A stretch of DNA of 64,000 bases from Akebia trifoliata (taxonomy: Eukaryota; Streptophyta; Magnoliopsida; Ranunculales; Lardizabalaceae): the NCBI GenBank assembly GCA_017979445.1, contig CM030718.1, positions 26,779,021 to 26,843,020 of the forward strand, given 5' to 3'. Positions 22,042 to 32,566 of the stretch are shown in pieces. The position numbers and the translations under genes are program-made. The notes beneath the pieces were generated by a model. It ran no database searches, was not told where the DNA came from, and saw nothing but the letters and a program-made list of their open reading frames with translations. Each line of letters begins with the position of its first letter. The stretch's first letter is position 1.

Positions 22042-22361
22042 TAGGCAAATCCGAATTCGATTCGAAAAATTGGATATTATCTGAAAATTTTAGATTCGAA
22101 TAATATTTTAAGATGCAAATGATTTTTGGATATTGATAAATCAGACCTGATAATATCTGATTCCATTTAATATACTAATAATAATTTTTATATTTATTAA
22201 ATAAGATAAAAAATAACAATTATTTTTAAAAAAAGTATCTCATCTCTTCTCAAACTCTTTTGAAGACGAGAGCGTTCACGAACCATATTGTTCGGATTCA
22301 GATTCAGATATCATATATTTTTTCAGATTCAAATTCGGATACCATATTGCTAACAACCCTA
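22042..22361. mobile_element. Decayed hAT-like element
   Basis: The interior is rich in AAATCCGAATTCG / ATTCGGATACC inverse phrases. The right end inverts to TAGGGTTGTTAGCAAT, a plant hAT-like end. Flanks ATGCCCAG (22,034-22,041) and ATGCCTAC (22,362-22,369) agree at 6 of 8. The left end has diverged, so the call is moderate. Confidence 0.45.
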
Positions 22362-22369
22362 ATGCCTAC

Positions 22370-22975
22370 AAAATTTATTGCTCATTCAAAATTGTTTGTA
22401 AAAGAGACTTGGCCAAATTTTTATCACATTCCTCAAGGATCAATACTTGCTTCCATTAAAGAATGTCATTTTAATTCAATTAATAAATAAGAACATGGGT
22501 AGAAATAGGAAGATGAACAAGCAAATTATCCTAATAATATAGGACTTGTAGATTAGGAGAGATTATATAAAATAAAAAAGAAAAGAAAAATGTATTTTTT
22601 AAAGAATGGGGTACCACCAACCACTAGTGGTGTGCAACTAATCGGTCCCATAATATAATTTGTTGTTGGAATGATTCTATTTGGGTTGTTGGCCACTTTA
22701 CTGTAGAAATTGAGGTTTCACCCCAATCTTTGAAAATCATATAGAAAAAACTAAAAATAAAACCAAAGAAAATGAGAAAAAATTGACACACCATATGGGC
22801 AAGATATTTTTGATTCACCACTATAATTATGTATGCCTAATCCCAAAATAAGAAATATAACTCTAATAAGAAAAAAATAATTAGGGTGATTTAGACCTAT
22901 CTTCGGTGAATCTTTGATATGCCCCTTGTTTTTTCCCAATAACATTCCCCCTTGTACTTGGCCTAGTTTTTTTTG
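22370..22975. other. AT-rich spacer
   Basis: No supported gene; two overlapping frames on the minus strand (22,624-22,945) are low-complexity. Confidence 0.4.
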
Positions 22976-22977
22976 TT

Positions 22978-23104
22978 ATTTTCTTAATTGGTAAGTCGGT
23001 AAACTTGTTTTTAATGAGTTTAGTAACTCGGCGCTGGTGGGATTTGAACCCAAGTCTTTGGTATCATCACCCAAAGACTTTACAACTAAACTAGCTGGTG
23101 TTTG
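22978..23104 (-). mobile_element. tRNA-derived SINE (inverted copy)
   Basis: Read on the minus strand it has box A (TAGTTTAGTTG), GGGTGATGATACC, box B (GGGTTCAAATCCC), then GAGTTACTAAACTCATTAAA, ACAAGTTTACCGACTTACC and an A-rich tail. The flanks TTGGCCTAGTT and TTGGTCTAACT could be a decayed duplication. It matches the plus-strand copy 200 bp away throughout. Confidence 0.78.
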
Positions 23105-23303
23105 TTGGTCTAACTTTCAGTTAGAACCATAAAAATAAATGACTCAATGCTTTCATCTTCAATCTCTAGAAAAAAAAATCTTTGATTTTTTTGGATTTTT
23201 TTTGTTGTTGTTGTCAACTTCAGTCATTTGGGTAGAATTTTTACTCTACCCTTCTAACGGAAGATTCTGTCTATATCAAACTTCAAATAATAATTGCCAT
23301 CCA

Positions 23304-23427
23304 TCAAGTGCCAAGTAGTTTAGTTGGTAAAGTATTTGGGTGATGATAGCAGAGACCTGAGTTCAAATCCCATCAACACCAAGTTACTAAACCTATTAAA
23401 AATAGGTTTACTGATCGAAAAGAAAAT
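23304..23427 (+). mobile_element. tRNA-derived SINE
   Basis: A 124-bp element with box A (TAGTTTAGTTGG), GGGTGATGATAGC, box B (GAGTTCAAATCCC), an AAGTTACTAAACC / GGTTTACTGATCG 3' part and an A-rich tail. Flanks ATTGCCATCCA (23,293-23,303) and ATTACCATCCA (23,428-23,438) match at 10 of 11, a target duplication from reverse transcription. The tRNA body is aberrant and is not a functional tRNA. Confidence 0.82.
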
Positions 23428-23438
23428 ATTACCATCCA

Positions 23439-24070
23439 CTTCAACATCAAGAATCTACCTTTTTCAAACTTTGAGAATAAGGTGTGCAATTTTCGATAGA
23501 AAAATCAAGAATTTTTTTGAAGGGATTAAGGCGAGGTTGAAATCATATTTTGAAGATGAGATGTTCCCTTCAAATTTGTAGCATTTTTCACATATGATTC
23601 TGAAAATAGTTCCCAATATGTAAGTTTTTTTAAACTGGGGTGGATGGGCTCGGGCTCAACGGTAACTCAGCATGGCCGGGCCAAGCCCAGCCCATTAACA
23701 CACATATCTATGGTTCATGTAATATGACATCATCTTGACTTAAGGTCACCTAACTTCCTAACAATCATTATTATATAGGTAATATAGCTGTAATTCTTTC
23801 TTAGATTCATTGATTATTGTCACTAATTGAAAACCACTTCCTTCAATGTCACTAATTAAATTGTCAAAATTGAAAATTATTGTGCACCACGTCATGGTAT
23901 AAAATTTTCAAAGATTTTGATTTGATGGTTAAGACATAAGATCATCCAATAAAATTGGTTTGGGCTCCACAATACATTGCAACCATGACCCAATACTCAA
24001 TAACACTAGCAATTATTGTTTAAATCCAACTATTTTAGTTTTTATGAATTATTTGACCCGATCACAAACT
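23439..24070. other. Intergenic region, no supported gene
   Basis: No gene. Around 23,635-23,695 a GC-richer GGGCTCGGGCTCAAC / GGGCCAAGCCCAGCCC patch looks like decayed hAT sub-terminal DNA. Confidence 0.4.
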
Positions 24071-24079
24071 TTTTGTATA

Positions 24080-24237
24080 GAATAATGATTTTCTGACACC
24101 CCCCCCCTGACATACGCCTTATCACAAAATCATAGATCAATTGCATTGGGATACGTAAAATCATAAATTTTTTTCTTTTATATCCCGAGGCAAATAATGT
24201 ATGATTTTGTGATGGGGGCGTCATATTATCACGACTT
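24080..24237. mobile_element. Mutator-like MITE, TCGTGATAAT-end group
   Basis: A 158-bp foldback from GAATAATGATTTTCTGACACC to an end inverting to AAGTCGTGATAATATGACG. Inner arms ATCACAAAATCATAGATCA and inverse; loop TATATCCCGAGGCAAAT. An eight-C run lies near the left end. Confidence 0.72.
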
Positions 24238-24480
24238 TATTATTATTATTATTATTATTATTGTTATTTATGATCAGGTATCACTCTGACAGTGGACCGA
24301 ATTTGTATCTGGGCTTTACCCAGTCCACAGACCGTGGTCTTGTCCAAGGATTAATCTCAGGGCACATGCAATACCTGCACATCACACGCACCAGATAAGT
24401 GAGGGTGTGCCCTCACAAGTTGCCCATGAGGAATTAATGTTCATACTAGATATTGAATTCATGACCTTTACGAGTAAGGT
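24238..24480 (-). mobile_element. Probable SINE with ATT tail
   Basis: On the minus strand the body carries CCCTCACTTATCTGGTGCG and TGTGATGTGCAGGTATTGCA and ends in an (AAT)n tail (ATT repeat at 24,238-24,262 on the plus strand). The same core is at 62,760-62,830. A degenerate TTCAATATC sits where a box B would be. SINE identity is inferred from the tail and arrangement. Confidence 0.5.
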
Positions 24481-25165
24481 TATTAATGGATCAGATCTAA
24501 AATTCGATCCATTTTGATCTGATAACTTCATATCTTGATTGAGGATTTGGGTTTTGATTAGGATTCGATATGATAAGCTATCAATTTAGCTCTGGATTGA
24601 TCGTGTTTCAATTTGATAAGCCCCAATTCGTTGAATGTGATAAATTATGTAAATTATATTATATATTTTATTTAAATATAAGCTCAAGTGAGTGGGCCAA
24701 AAGTACAAATTCCTATGAATTTGTTGTTTTTTTAATTCTTCTCGCATAAGATGCTTTTGCTCTTTTTCGTCCGATACTTGTCAGGTGCATCGAGAGATTT
24801 TTGGAGGGTTTCACATAGACCAAGAGACGTGTGGGGTCTTTCTTACAATACTTTTCATGTGCCACCAAGAGATGTATGGAGGGGTTCACATAGTCCAACA
24901 AACGCGTGGGGGAGGGGGGACCAATACTTGCAGATATGTACATGAAAAAATAGACTAATCTGTGATTTGAGGGTTTCGCGAGGTCCACGACTAAACTATG
25001 AAGCATGAGCCCATGTCGACGAATGGGGTAGAAACTAGAAATCACTTAAGATTCTAATTTTTTTACGGAAATTCAGTAAACCACCTTATTAAATGGACGA
25101 TATTAGATCTTCCCCCACAAAATGTAAGATTAGTTTCCAAAAGTTAACATGCCTTTTGTTTTCCA
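24481..25165. other. Intergenic region with decayed hAT-like phrases
   Basis: GGATCAGATC, GATTAGGATTCGATATG and similar phrases at 24,485-24,640. No gene; frames at 24,713-25,045 are unsupported. Confidence 0.4.
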
Positions 25166-25290
25166 GAGAGATGCTACTATTGTCACATTAACTTTTACTA
25201 ATGCCACACCAATTCTCACATAAATCGCCAAAGAACTGCATAAAGTTGGTGTTGCGTTAGTAAAAGTTGGTGTGGCAATAGTAACTCTAT
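25166..25290. mobile_element. MITE, TTGCCACACCAACT group
   Basis: A 125-bp foldback from GAGAGATGCTACTATTGTCAC to GTGGCAATAGTAACTCTATC. Inner arms TTAACTTTTACTAATGCC and inverse. Confidence 0.68.
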
Positions 25291-25613
25291 CCTTTTAAAT
25301 TAAGGTGAAATTTTGTTTGTTTTTTTTTTTTTTTCATGAGTTTTTTTTTTTTTTTAACTTAAATTATTAAATTAAAATTTGAATAAAATCAAGTTTTCAC
25401 CATTAAATTTTTTTAAAAAAAAGGTACATTGACTTTTGGTCGAGGAAACCTAATCGTGCATTTTGCAAGGGATCAATAGAGGTTGTTACTAATTATCTGA
25501 TTATTTACGAGTCATGACGAACTTACTCTGAAAAAAGCCACTCAAAATTCACTCGTAGATGCAGTATATGTACAGAATCATAGTTTTTTTTTTCTTCGTA
25601 GTATGGTTCCGTA
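25291..25613. other. AT-rich spacer
   Basis: Poly-T and poly-A stretches; no gene. Confidence 0.4.
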
Positions 25614-26121
25614 TAGGGGTGCACATGGTTCAGATTGATTCGGATATTGGCAAAATTGGAACCGAACCAAACATGATTGGTTCTACAAATTTGAAATCGA
25701 ACCAATCCAATTACCCTATAGAACCGAACCAATCCAATACAATCTTGGTTCGGATCGGTTCTCGGTTCTCATACTTATTGAAGATAGATACCTTCTTCCT
25801 CAATCCAAGCATTCGATCTCCTCCAATCTTCAAACCTTAAAAACAAGTAGGACTTTTTTTAAACGTGGACTTTGGGATAATAAAAAAATTAAAAGGAAGA
25901 AGAAGAAATAAATAAAAAACCGAAATTTTTATTTTTTAAATAATTATATATAATTGGTTCGATTTTCGGATTGGTTCGATTCTATTATATCCTAATCCGG
26001 AATCGAACCAAATTAATCGGATTTTTTTCTTCGATCCATACCCGAACCGTGTGTGTGTTTAATCCGAACCAATCCAATCCAAAAGCTTCGGATTGGTTCG
26101 GATCTCGGACACATGCACCCT
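25614..26121. mobile_element. Non-autonomous hAT-like element, GGTTCGGATTGG repeats
   Basis: The left end TAGGGGTGCACATGG and the right end, inverted, TCAGGGTGCATGTG are plant hAT-style ends. Both sub-terminal regions are packed with GGTTCGGATTGG-type motifs in both orientations, as in transposase-binding arrays. No transposase frame remains. A matching 8-bp duplication is absent, and the right end runs straight into a MITE fragment that lacks its own left end. Confidence 0.65.
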
Positions 26122-26283
26122 GACATGGCATGGGTTGGAATCATAATTTTTTTCTCACGAGATATACAATTGTACATCCCCATAAATATGTGTAATTTTG
26201 TATCTCGAGGAAAGAATCTATGGTTCTAGTACATGCCATGTTAGGGGGCATGTGTTGAGAGGGAAGTCAGAAAATCATTATTC
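26122..26283. mobile_element. Partial Mutator-like MITE
   Basis: The right end GAAGTCAGAAAATCATTATTC and the inner arms CATGGCATG / CATGCCATG and loop GTATCTCGAGGAAA are those of the TCGTGATAAT-end group, but the outer left arm is missing where the hAT element abuts. Confidence 0.6.
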
Positions 26284-26489
26284 TGATAATGTATGCATTT
26301 TGGACATCTTATTGCAATCTATTACATTGACCTCAAAATATTGAAATCTTCGAGATTAACAATTCATACTTTGATCTCACGATTCAAAAGTTGTTTTTCT
26401 GAGATGGGAAAAAATAGGTATTCATTTTTAAGGACACGTGGAAGTTTTACATTAATTGAAAATTAACATCCATTTCTGATGAATAGTTA

Positions 26490-26671
26490 GATAGTGAGGA
26501 AAAAAGCCTTACTAAGCCTCGTCAACCATAAAAAAGACCTTGAGATGCGTAAATAAAACCCCGAGATTTGTTAGGTTCTCGATGGCTTCTTGTACGAATA
26601 TCGAGGTCTTTTTGACGGTGAATGAGGCTCAATATGGCCTTTTTTCCTCACTAAGCTAGTAAGGCTAGTCG
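26490..26671. mobile_element. Foldback MITE, TACTAAGCCTCAT group, next to the NFD6-like promoter
   Basis: AGTGAGGAAAAAAGCCTTACTAAGCCTCGTC faces its inverse ending CTCACTAAGCTAGTAAGGC; inner arms GACCTTGAGATG and CGAGGTC. It ends about 100 bp before the NFD6-like start codon, so it lies in the core promoter region of that gene. Confidence 0.6.
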
Positions 26672-26721
26672 AACGCAATGGCGAATCCATGCCAGGAGAG
26701 GTAATCAAACTCATATGGTCT

Positions 26722-26769
26722 TGTAGCATTTTAGGGGTTTTACAGAGGTTTTAGGGTTTGAGCTCGAAA
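26722..26769 (+). promoter_or_regulatory. Telo-box-like leader of the NFD6-like gene
   Basis: TTAGGGTTT at 26,751-26,759 is the inverse of the plant telo box (AAACCCTAA), common in promoters and 5' leaders of ribosomal and organelle-protein genes. A near match TTAGGGGTTT is at 26,731-26,740. Confidence 0.45.
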
Positions 26770-29700
26770 ATGGCAGCTTCGATTGCTCGAAGATCCCCAA
26801 CATATTTGCGAAATCTATGGAGAACGACATCTTCACCTCCAACTTCGATTCGTTCGAATCTCACGTTTCAACATTCTCGATTCTCTCCTACACAGTAAAT
26901 CTCTTCCCCTCCTTTCTTCGAATTACTTGTAACACTCACTTTTCTCTAATCTAAAGCTTCATAGATCGTTAATGGAGTTTTGTTTCATCTGTACGTTTTG
27001 ATTTCTTAATAAATTTTGTTTTTTTTTAATACGTCCGAACGAAGATTGCGAAGAGAATCGTTGTTGTTGAACTCTCTTCTTCCATTTCACAGCGCGATTG
27101 CATCCGCTTGCCTTATTTCAAAGCTTCCTAACCAATTGAACAATTCTTCTGAAGGTGAAATTTTTATCCCTCTTTCATCTTTTATTTTTTCTTTGTTACG
27201 ATATTTTTTTTGAAGATAACTGAATACAACATGAGATTAGATTGTAGAAAGAAAGAAAGAATAGAGCAAAGTGTGTAATGGCTATTGTAGGATTTTGAAG
27301 TCATTAAGTTGATTGAATACTTCTAACATGGTCAATTGGATGAAAAAGTGAAGGAAGGGATATGGAGCATGGTTTTAAAACTCGTTTTGACGTCTCATCT
27401 CGTCCATGAACCTGATCGAGTCGTTTCGGACGAGTTTTCTGATAGGTTTGAGTCGTCTTGTTCAACAATGAGACAAATGAACCATGGTTTTAAATCTTGT
27501 TCGATATGTTTGGCTTGTCTATCCATCTCGTTGGTGGATAATGAGACGTATTGGATGAGTTGTCTTGGTCTTGGACGAGATTTAAAACCATAATATGGAG
27601 TCCAAATGCTTGAAAAAGAATCCTTAGTGGGTATCCCCATTCTTAGTTAGTCGCCGTAGAGGGACGTAACTTCAAAACTATGGTCATGTAGGTCATTTTC
27701 CCATGTAATTTACAATTTTATATATTTGAATCGGTATGCACTTGAGGAAATGGCATTGAATATTGGAATGTTGCAATAGATGTGTAGCCGCGGCCAATAG
27801 TTGGATCAAGGTTTTGATTATGATGAATGGGCATGCACTAGAGGATATGGCCTTGAATATCAGTTGGAGAGCTTCTATTGCCACACCAACTTTTACTAAC
27901 AGCACCCCAAGATGTGTGTTAATTCTTTGGTGATTTACATATGAATTGGGGTGCCATTAGCAAAAGTTGGTGTGGCAATAAAATCTTTTTATCTTTTGTC
28001 ACACTGAATTTCTCACAACCCCTCCATTTCTCTGCGCCTGATCATTGAGCTGGTTTAACCCTTTTTCTTTGAAAGACGATCTTGAATGTCACTGTTCTAA
28101 TGCTTTCATAGAATAAACGTGTCTACACTAGGGAGCTGGAATTTTTCCTATTCAAATGGATTTATTTTTTTGGATAAGTAAATTTGTATCAAACAATAGA
28201 AGCCGGTCTAATCAAATACAAGACAAAGACCACTAAAGCCCACCAAACCAAGACACACTTCTCAGAAGCCACTCAAAGAAAACTTCCTTAAACTCTTTGA
28301 AGATTTTACACCCACAACAGAACAACCCAAAGCAAAAAAAATTATGATCTATTGAAAGGATTGTTACTTAATTAAAAAAAATATCATGGTTCCTTTCTTT
28401 TCAAATCCCCTGTAGATTGTGAATGGAATCATGCTTACTACTCTGGGAAAAAAGAAAACAATGACAACCAGACTCAAACACCAAGCATAGGGAAAGGGTA
28501 AAAAACAAACAATACCATAAAGTAAACCGATATCTACAAACGAACCCGAAATTGAGAAGAATATGATTTACCGATTCCCCATCCTTCTTACAAAGAACAC
28601 CAAGAATTATGTGCACAAGTTCCCCTATTTATGATCTGTTCCATGGTGAGAATTTTTCCCAAAGCTGTTGACCAAAAGAAGGAAATCTTGGAAGGATCGG
28701 AACCCAAACTGCCACATCTGTTTAGTATTTTATTTGCATTTTGATTATTCTGGTCATGTTCATTTCTTTATGCACATAACTCATCGGAATTCGAACCAGG
28801 GCTGGTGATTGGAGTTTGTTTATGTCATTTTGTTAACTTTTACGAAGATATTTGTATGCACTATCCATTCATGTAATTCATCACTGCTTTCTGCTTTAAT
28901 TGTAATGGGTGTTCTTATTTGTAATGCACATTAGGTATATTAGTAGATTGGTTATAATAATATCAGAACATTGAGAGGGTCAGTTACTTATAAAAATATA
29001 ACAGTGGGGTCAGGGGTAGATGATTATTATCAGCAGACTGGTCTACTTGTATGGCATTGTGTCTACCAAAGCCAACGTTTGAGATGCTCAAGATTGTATA
29101 CTCTCGACAAGATCCAAGTTGGCCCTTGTCACTTTGGTAGTTCAGATGATATCTCCCCTCTGATGGGATCACCTCATTCTAACTTAGAGATGGACTGTGG
29201 TGTCAGAGGTGTCAGACTTGGATACAATGTGTCTAGCACATCGACCATGGGACCCAAGTACACTATTAAGTCTTAACAATTTAATTCCATATCATCGTCA
29301 TCATAATCTTCATCAAGATCAAGGCTTTATGCCAAATACGTGGAGTCCGCTTCACAAATTCTATTCTCCTTTGAGTTCTATCTAAGTACATGTCCAGAAT
29401 GGCTTATTTTTATGACGTTTTTCCTTGCCCAATCTTCCCAAAGGGATTCCTTCTTTGCAACAATATTGAGAACATGTTTCATAGCTATTCAGTCTCTTTA
29501 GCCTAGCTGATCTGAAATCGGCTTTGCAAGTCTAGGTGCCTTGAGAAAAAAAAGGTCCCTATGAATCTGAGAAAAGGTCATTATAAGTTTTTAAGATTAC
29601 ACTGATACAATGCTTGATGATGCCGAACTTTTTAGTTAAATCTTCCCAAACAAGAAAAAAAAAAACCCTTCAATTTTGAAATGTGGTTTTGAACATGATA

Positions 29701-30269
29701 CGTGCTTTGTCATTTATCACTGGATTTATATCAAATGCTTGATTGCAAATTTGAAAAGTTGTCTTCGATGATATGTTTATATTTCTTCAATTGCGTTAGA
29801 CTATTCAAAGTTGCATAAATTTAGATTAGGCTATCTTTCTCTTGAATTTCATGATCCACACCTTTTATTCGATACAATATTGTTGTTTAGGGATCTTTTG
29901 TGGTAAAACTTAACCAAATCATCACACTATAAATTAACTTGGTGACTTCATGTTTCAAATTACATTGATAGACCCAAACTGCTAGGTTCTTCCAACATTA
30001 TGAACCCTATAACTTATGTAGGATTGGGCTTACACCCATAGTTAAGTTGGTTTGACACTGTCGTGGGTTAAAGTCCCAACTTACCCATTAAAAAAAAGTT
30101 CCATGTTTTCCTAGTGAAAAGAGTTGCTTTACTTGTTCAAATGTTCTATAGCTTCTGTGTCTCAGTAACCCAAAAAAACATGTATTAAGTGTTTGCACAG
30201 AAAACTGACTTCTTGTAACTTTTTTATTGGATGGCAGGTAGATTTGCTAACTATCTCAGTCCCATCTAG
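26770..30269 (+). CDS. NFD6-like small mitochondrial protein, three coding exons
   Basis: Exons 26,770-26,894, 27,045-27,154 and 30,238-30,269 join in frame with GT-AG borders to give 88 residues. Residues 1-41 are rich in Arg, Ser, Thr and Pro with almost no acids (MAASIARRSPTYLRNLWRTT), a clear mitochondrial presequence. The middle exon holds the family core LLNSLLPFHSAIASACL, and the last exon supplies RFANYLSPI and the stop. Arabidopsis NUCLEAR FUSION DEFECTIVE 6 is a small mitochondrial protein needed for polar nuclear fusion in the female gametophyte; I assign this gene to that group from the presequence, size and LPxHSAIASA core, from memory. The exact molecular role is unknown. Intron 1 is 150 bp. 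Intron 2 is 3,083 bp and holds two MITEs and a LINE relic. Bases after the stop (AAGTGAGT) could be a donor for an alternative 3' end. The start is the first ATG after the telo-box leader. Confidence 0.8.
27368..27592. mobile_element. hAT-type MITE in NFD6-like intron 2, perfect 8-bp TSD
   Basis: A 225-bp element with ends CATGGTTTTAAAACTCGT and (inverted) TATGGTTTTAAATCTCGTC. The identical ATATGGAG at 27,360-27,367 and 27,593-27,600 fixes the ends and the hAT class. A second internal CATGGTTTTAAATC at about 27,483 suggests a nested or duplicated end. Overlapping frames here (85 and 81 residues) are artefacts of the inverted repeat. Confidence 0.88.
27867..27985. mobile_element. MITE, TTGCCACACCAACT group, in NFD6-like intron 2
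   Basis: A foldback of about 119 bp with arms CTATTGCCACACCAACTTTT and inverse, and inner CACCCCAAGATGTG / AATTGGGGTG. Same family as 10,466 and 25,166. Confidence 0.68.
28150..28740 (-). mobile_element. LINE relic with zf-RVT region, in NFD6-like intron 2
   Basis: On the minus strand the translation, with frameshifts and stops, reads PSKISFFWSTALGKILTMEQ and then CKKDGESVNHILL, the layout of the zinc-binding zf-RVT domain after LINE reverse transcriptase. The A-rich end is at about 28,159-28,170 (T run on the plus strand). It is broken and cannot encode an active protein. It lies antisense to the host gene. Confidence 0.7.
30035..30098 (+). mobile_element. Short tRNA-derived SINE
   Basis: Box A-like TAGTTAAGTTGG, box B GGGTTAAAGTCC, then CAACTTACCCATT and an eight-A tail. 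It matches the minus-strand SINE at 8021-8093. It lies in the 3' part of NFD6-like intron 2, about 140 bp before the acceptor. Confidence 0.6.
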
Positions 30270-31860
30270 AAGTGAGTGGCTTCAGTGTTAATTTTCCTTC
30301 ACCTTTGAAAGAGGTCAACCAAGGATGCATACTCCTCTCATTACTTTTTTAACGCTTCTTATTTTCCAAATCGTTAATTAATTCTGGATGATCAGTTATT
30401 TGATAAATTAAAATTTGTTTATTTCTTTGTTATTCAGAGGAAACCGCAATGAGTTTGTTTCTAACCATTTGTGGTTATCTTCAAAATTAGTCAATCTTAC
30501 ATGATTCCTTAAGTTCTCCAAGTTTGCTAGGCTAGTGGTTACGTTGTTGGATGTTTTCATTTTGGTTATGAATGAGAATACTTTTTCATGAAAGCAAGAA
30601 CAAATCCATGCCTAAACTTCTTGATTCTGACTTATCTGATCATCATCAAAGCCTTATGCCAACTGGATTTGCTGAACGAATCTTGTTCCTCCATTCAAAA
30701 ATCATTTTCCCAACTACTAATTAATTTATTATTACCATTTTTTCGTTCCCTCTCCATATGGACAGCACCCTCTTTAGGCCCTCGTAGTTCATGCAAATCC
30801 ACAGAATGGCCCCAAGACAACTGTGACACCCACTTGGTTAAAAATAGCTAGTGTTCTCTGATGAATGTTTTGCAGCTCATTTTGTTTTGTATAATTTTTT
30901 ATTTTGCTTGTTCCGACGACTTCTTGCCTTTGTTAGATTGCAGCATGTTTTACTCCTTAATGTGTATAAGTAGGATATTATTGCCTCCACGACTAGATTA
31001 AAAAGCTCCATTTTTCCTTAAAAGTCATAGATCTGTCATAGGCATATAGAAATTATTGTAGGTCAACTAACATAAAAAATGTTGGTGTCAGAAGGTGTAA
31101 AAACTCTTACTTGTTTGTGAGATTTGAAGGATATAGAATCTTGAGGTTGAAGGCAATGGTGAAAATTTTCCCCTAGAGGTAGAGAAGGTCGAAGATGGAC
31201 AAATTTTTTTTGGGGAAAATAAAGGGCTTTTGGTGTGAAGCTGAAGAGGAGGGCATTCCAATTCATTGTTTTAAAATTCGTCCGAGGGCGAGTCAACTCA
31301 GTATCGCTCATGAATGAGATCCCCATTTTTCTAATTCTTCTTTCTAGTTCATAGATCTGAAAAAAAAGAAAAAAAGAAAAAAAGAAAAAAAGAAAAAAAG
31401 TGAGTCAAGTCGAGGGGTACATCATTAGTTTGGAAACCGGGGGTATCTTTAGTTTACTAAAATTTGGTGGTGTACCTCAAAATTACCCTTAATTTATGTG
31501 CACAACATGCTAAGTTGGATCAGTGAGAACTTGCTATGGAAGTTGTGCAAAGGTCAGGGAATTTAAAGGGTCATTTTCTTTGATAGATCTATATTAGTTT
31601 ACAAAGAGAGAATATTTTGACTCTATTATTTTATATGTTCTTATATTTATTAACCAACTTTATTGGGTTCTTCCCCTTTTTTAAACGAAGAAGATAACTT
31701 TGAAATCCAAAGATATCACATGGATTACTAAAATAGACTTGTCTTGTTAATTTAAAAGAAGAAAAAAAAAAGAGTTTTGGGGCTCTCCTTCTTGTTAGTG
31801 TTTGGTTAAGCATATCTTTCATAATCAATTATTGAAAATCAGTTTGTTTTTCTTGTTTGA
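30270..31860. other. 3' flank of the NFD6-like gene and spacer
   Basis: May hold the 3' UTR. TTTTGCAG at about 30,870 is a possible acceptor for a 3' UTR exon, unproven. (AAAAAAAG)n lies at about 31,360-31,400. A single CATTGTTTTAAAATTC hAT-MITE end is at about 31,263. No other gene. Confidence 0.4.
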
Positions 31861-31864
31861 ACTA

Positions 31865-32170
31865 ATCCTGTAATGATTGGTTATGGTTTGGATCTGATCC
31901 TATACCTTATTGGATTTGCTCATTATCAGATTGGATCCTTAATGGATCTCAACAAATGGGTCCAAATTCGACCGATAATATGCTTTGCTACTTGGGTGCT
32001 GATTGGATTAAAGACATCCCAAACATTGGGGTTGATCGAACAAATCTTGTTCCTCCATTTCACTTTCTTCAAAGTCGATTACTATGATTATTATTGTTGT
32101 GGTGGTCATCGTCGTCGGGTCTTGATCTGGTTGACCCCGACTTGATGTACAAAATATAAATAGACTTAGG
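31865..32170. repeat. Decayed hAT-like sub-terminal sequence
   Basis: Repeated GGTTTGGATCTGATCC, GATTGGATCC and TGGGTCC phrases. A possible matching right end (CCATTGACAGCCCTAAT, inverse of a TAGGGCTGTCAATGG hAT end) lies at about 32,605, after the element at 32,170. If so, one element was inserted into another. The 90-residue frame here is not a gene. Confidence 0.4.
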
Positions 32171-32566
32171 GTTTATTTGTTACGGATTTTTTGGCTTTTT
32201 GTTGAAAAAGCCAAAAAAAGTTGGAGAAGCATATTTGTTCATAACAGTTTTCTACTTCACTAACTTCTATGGGAAGCCAAAAACTGTGTTTTTGAGAAGC
32301 CTTGCTAGGGTTGCTTTCGCGTATTAGCCACCATGAGATGCCACCACCGAAGGACATATGGGGATGAAATGAAGATTTCACCACTCAATTCTTTTATTTT
32401 TCCTCGTTGATTTAACAACAAAATCAATTCGATCTCTCTGTCTACTACTTCTTCGTCAGCTTGTGTAACAAATAAGATTCTCCTGGACATAGCTTCTCAA
32501 ACTCTGAACTTTAGCTTCTCCTAGACACAAAATCCTCAAGTAGAAGTTGGAGTCCATAACAAAGTT
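32170..32566. mobile_element. Inverted-repeat DNA element, GTTTGTTAC ends (copy 2)
   Basis: The left end GGGTTTATTTGTTACGGATT faces a right end that inverts to ACTTTGTTATGGACTCC. The interior matches the 1050-1385 element block by block (CTTTCGCGTATTAGCC, TTTCACCACTC, AACAAATAAGATTCTCCTG). The two copies define a dispersed non-autonomous family. Confidence 0.6.

Noticed and set aside
23304..23380. Functional tRNA genes at 22.98-23.10 and 23.30-23.38 kb
   Set aside because: They have A and B boxes but no acceptor stem pairing or proper anticodon arm; the 3' body and A-rich tail show SINEs.
28971..29276. A 101-residue ORF in NFD6-like intron 2
   Set aside because: No family match; a small antisense frame overlaps it, and it lies between transposon relics in an intron.
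31361..31400. CRISPR-like or regulatory repeat
   Set aside because: A plain (AAAAAAAG)n microsatellite; CRISPR is not expected in a plant genome.
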